Below, piece after piece: positions 5,305 through 6,255 of a stretch of 6,255 bases of DNA (within the stretch, counting starts at the first letter, position 1; each line of letters begins with the position of its first letter). The position numbers and the translations under genes were made by a program. Source of the DNA: Cytophagales bacterium (GTDB lineage: Bacteria > Bacteroidota > Bacteroidia > Cytophagales > Cyclobacteriaceae); contig JAJCYK010000181.1 of the NCBI GenBank assembly GCA_029262935.1, positions 1 through 6,255 on the forward strand, written 5' to 3'. The notes beneath the pieces were generated by a model. It searched no databases and was not told the origin of the DNA. It saw only the letters and a list, made by a program, of their open reading frames with translations.

Positions 5305-6045
5305 TTACTTGCTACTAGTTTCTTGGGCATATGTTTCAGTAACATCATGCCATAAAAGCTCGATTTCGGCTACTAATTTCTCTAATGCGTGGTTTTCTGT
5401 GCTCCTTTTTAAGGCTTCCAATTCATTTTTCTGCCGCCATATATTGCTTTTTCGTGTTTCTCTGGCAGTAGCCTCAGCCAATCCATAGAGGTATTCGGTT
5501 TGCACATCATATAAAGCAGCGGAGGCCGTGGTAACGACTTTAACTTCTTTATTTTTGAGGCTACCCAAGGTAATGAGGTTTTGAGGTCCGTAATTTTTGG
5601 TGTCTACCAAAAATTGAGTATCAAAAGTGTAAACCAACAACATATCCGACCTCATTTTAGCTGCGGCCAAACGGAGGTCTTTTATGCCCCGATAGTTTAG
5701 GGGTAAAAGCATTCTATTGAAAGGAGATGCTTGAGAAATACCAGAAAGTTGTGATAACCTGTCAAGAGCTTCTTCTTCCCACACATCCCGAGTAAGTACC
5801 ATTGAAAAAGCACCTTGAATAGGGGCCCCATGTTGGAACCGCTGATTGTCATACGAAGGGCCTTGTATTCTCACAATGGCGACATGGACGGGAAAGGAAG
5901 CTGCAGGTTGATTTTGTAACAATCGTGCTATTTCCGGATCAGCAAGTTCAGAAATTAGTACAGGTTGTCCTGGAGTCAGGTATTTTTTAGCACACGACGT
6001 GGACAGTAGTATTAGGGCAAAAGTAAGCCCAAGAAGACTTTTCAT
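5305..6045 (-). CDS. 246-residue predicted lipoprotein of unknown function
   Basis: Residues 1–18 form a lipoprotein-like signal: Lys2, hydrophobic core 4–14 and LLSTSC with Cys18 as the acceptor. Position -3 is Ser rather than the usual Leu, so lipidation is likely but not certain. The mature part has an alpha/beta look: strand VHVAIVRIQG (53–62), DLRLAAAKMRSDMLLVYTFDT (123–143), then TTASAALYDVQTEYLYGLAE (172–191) and a charged helical tail (203–240). The helix-strand-strand order around 'AAAKMRSDMLLVYTF' and 'ALYDVQTEYLYG' recalls periplasmic CsgG/LpoB-like domains, where a conserved D-tgxv turn occurs, but that is inference and I do not assign a family. The residues after Cys18 (AKKY) lack the acidic surface-export signal of Bacteroidota. 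No repeats or catalytic motifs are evident. It lies 67 bp after the stop of the upstream partial gene. Confidence 0.8.
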   Translation of the reverse strand: MKSLLGLTFALILLSTSCAKKYLTPGQPVLISELADPEIARLLQNQPAASFPVHVAIVRIQGPSYDNQRFQHGAPIQGAFSMVLTRDVWEEEALDRLSQLSGISQASPFNRMLLPLNYRGIKDLRLAAAKMRSDMLLVYTFDTQFLVDTKNYGPQNLITLGSLKNKEVKVVTTASAALYDVQTEYLYGLAEATARETRKSNIWRQKNELEALKRSTENHALEKLVAEIELLWHDVTETYAQETSSK

Positions 6046-6086
6046 TTTCGTTTGATTTAGAGGTTCGAATAGAACACTGCTATATC

Positions 6087-6109
6087 AAAAATTAAGCCAA
6101 TTGATTTTT
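6087..6109 (-). terminator. weak A/T-rich hairpin after the right-edge gene
   Basis: AAAAATTAA and TTGATTTTT (9 bp with one G·T pair on the plus-strand reading) flank a 5-nt loop, starting three bases after the minus-strand stop at 6113. The T-run that would drive release is the 3' arm itself. An outer CTATAT/ATATAG pair (6080–6085, 6117–6122) surrounds it. The stem has almost no G/C, so it is a weak terminator candidate and could work in both directions. Confidence 0.3.
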
Positions 6110-6112
6110 AAT

Positions 6113-6255
6113 TTATATATAGTCGATGTCTTCATATAAACTAAAACCCTGACTCAATGCATCACGGATTGAATCATAAAGTTGCTGATCATGCCTCTTA
6201 ATGTGAAAGCAAGATTTTCCTTTCAGGCATTTTAACAAAAGAGGATCCAGGCTCT
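6113..6255 (-). CDS. C-terminal end of an unidentified protein, cut by the right window edge
   Basis: The minus-strand frame starting with codon 6253–6251 is open from the right edge to TAA at 6115–6113 and gives 46 residues. The tail KRHDQQLYDSIRDALSQGF (19–37) and LYEDIDYI (39–46) look like real coding sequence, an amphipathic helix with an acidic C-terminus. It contains no Met, so the start lies outside the window. The other five frames here are broken by stops within short distances. I do not recognise the protein. It is on the same strand as, and 67 bp upstream of, the 246-residue lipoprotein gene; the weak hairpin between them may separate the transcripts. Confidence 0.55.
   Translation of the reverse strand, partial: SLDPLLLKCLKGKSCFHIKRHDQQLYDSIRDALSQGFSLYEDIDYI

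Overview
This AT-rich window most likely comes from a member of the Bacteroidota (Flavobacteriia/Cytophagia type). The reasons are the TPR–membrane helix–SpoIIE phosphatase architecture, the lipoprotein signal peptides, the absence of clear Shine-Dalgarno sequences before starts, and several upstream matches to the Bacteroidota -7 element (TAnnTTTG). No mobile element, CRISPR array, tRNA or rRNA was seen.

Layout, left to right. Positions 1–1206 (minus) hold the N-terminal 402 codons of DNA topoisomerase I (topA), cut by the left edge. A 139-bp divergent spacer separates it from a SixA-type histidine phosphatase (1346–1840, plus). That gene meets the next one tail to tail, and their stop codons overlap in TTAA. 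Positions 1837–3744 (minus) hold one long reading frame for a sensor-like protein: N-terminal signal, about six TPRs, coiled coil, one membrane helix and a SpoIIE/PP2C phosphatase domain. A single in-frame TAG at 3112–3114 interrupts it. A 189-bp divergent spacer with a perfect TAnnTTTG element precedes a small lipoprotein of unknown function (3934–4425, plus). This converges, two bases apart, on a minus-strand group: a 246-residue lipoprotein (6045–5305), a RidA-family protein (5265–4816) and a VOC/glyoxalase-fold protein (4799–4428). At the right edge (6113–6255, minus) is the C-terminal end of another, unidentified protein.

How the genes relate. TopA and SixA are housekeeping or signalling genes read divergently. 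The RidA and VOC genes are 16 bp apart and probably co-transcribed; both families act on small reactive metabolites or their fold relatives, so a joint detoxification role is possible but unproven. The 246-residue lipoprotein gene lies 39 bp upstream of the RidA gene and may belong to the same transcript.

The observation most worth checking is the amber codon in the TPR–SpoIIE gene. Both halves are in the same frame, and the 40-residue TPR register runs unbroken across the stop. All expected phosphatase metal ligands are kept downstream. The stop falls where the three preceding repeats have Glu or Asp, so a GAG-to-TAG change is the simplest origin. This could be a recent null mutation, a sequencing error or genuine readthrough. 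I found no convincing new multi-gene system.
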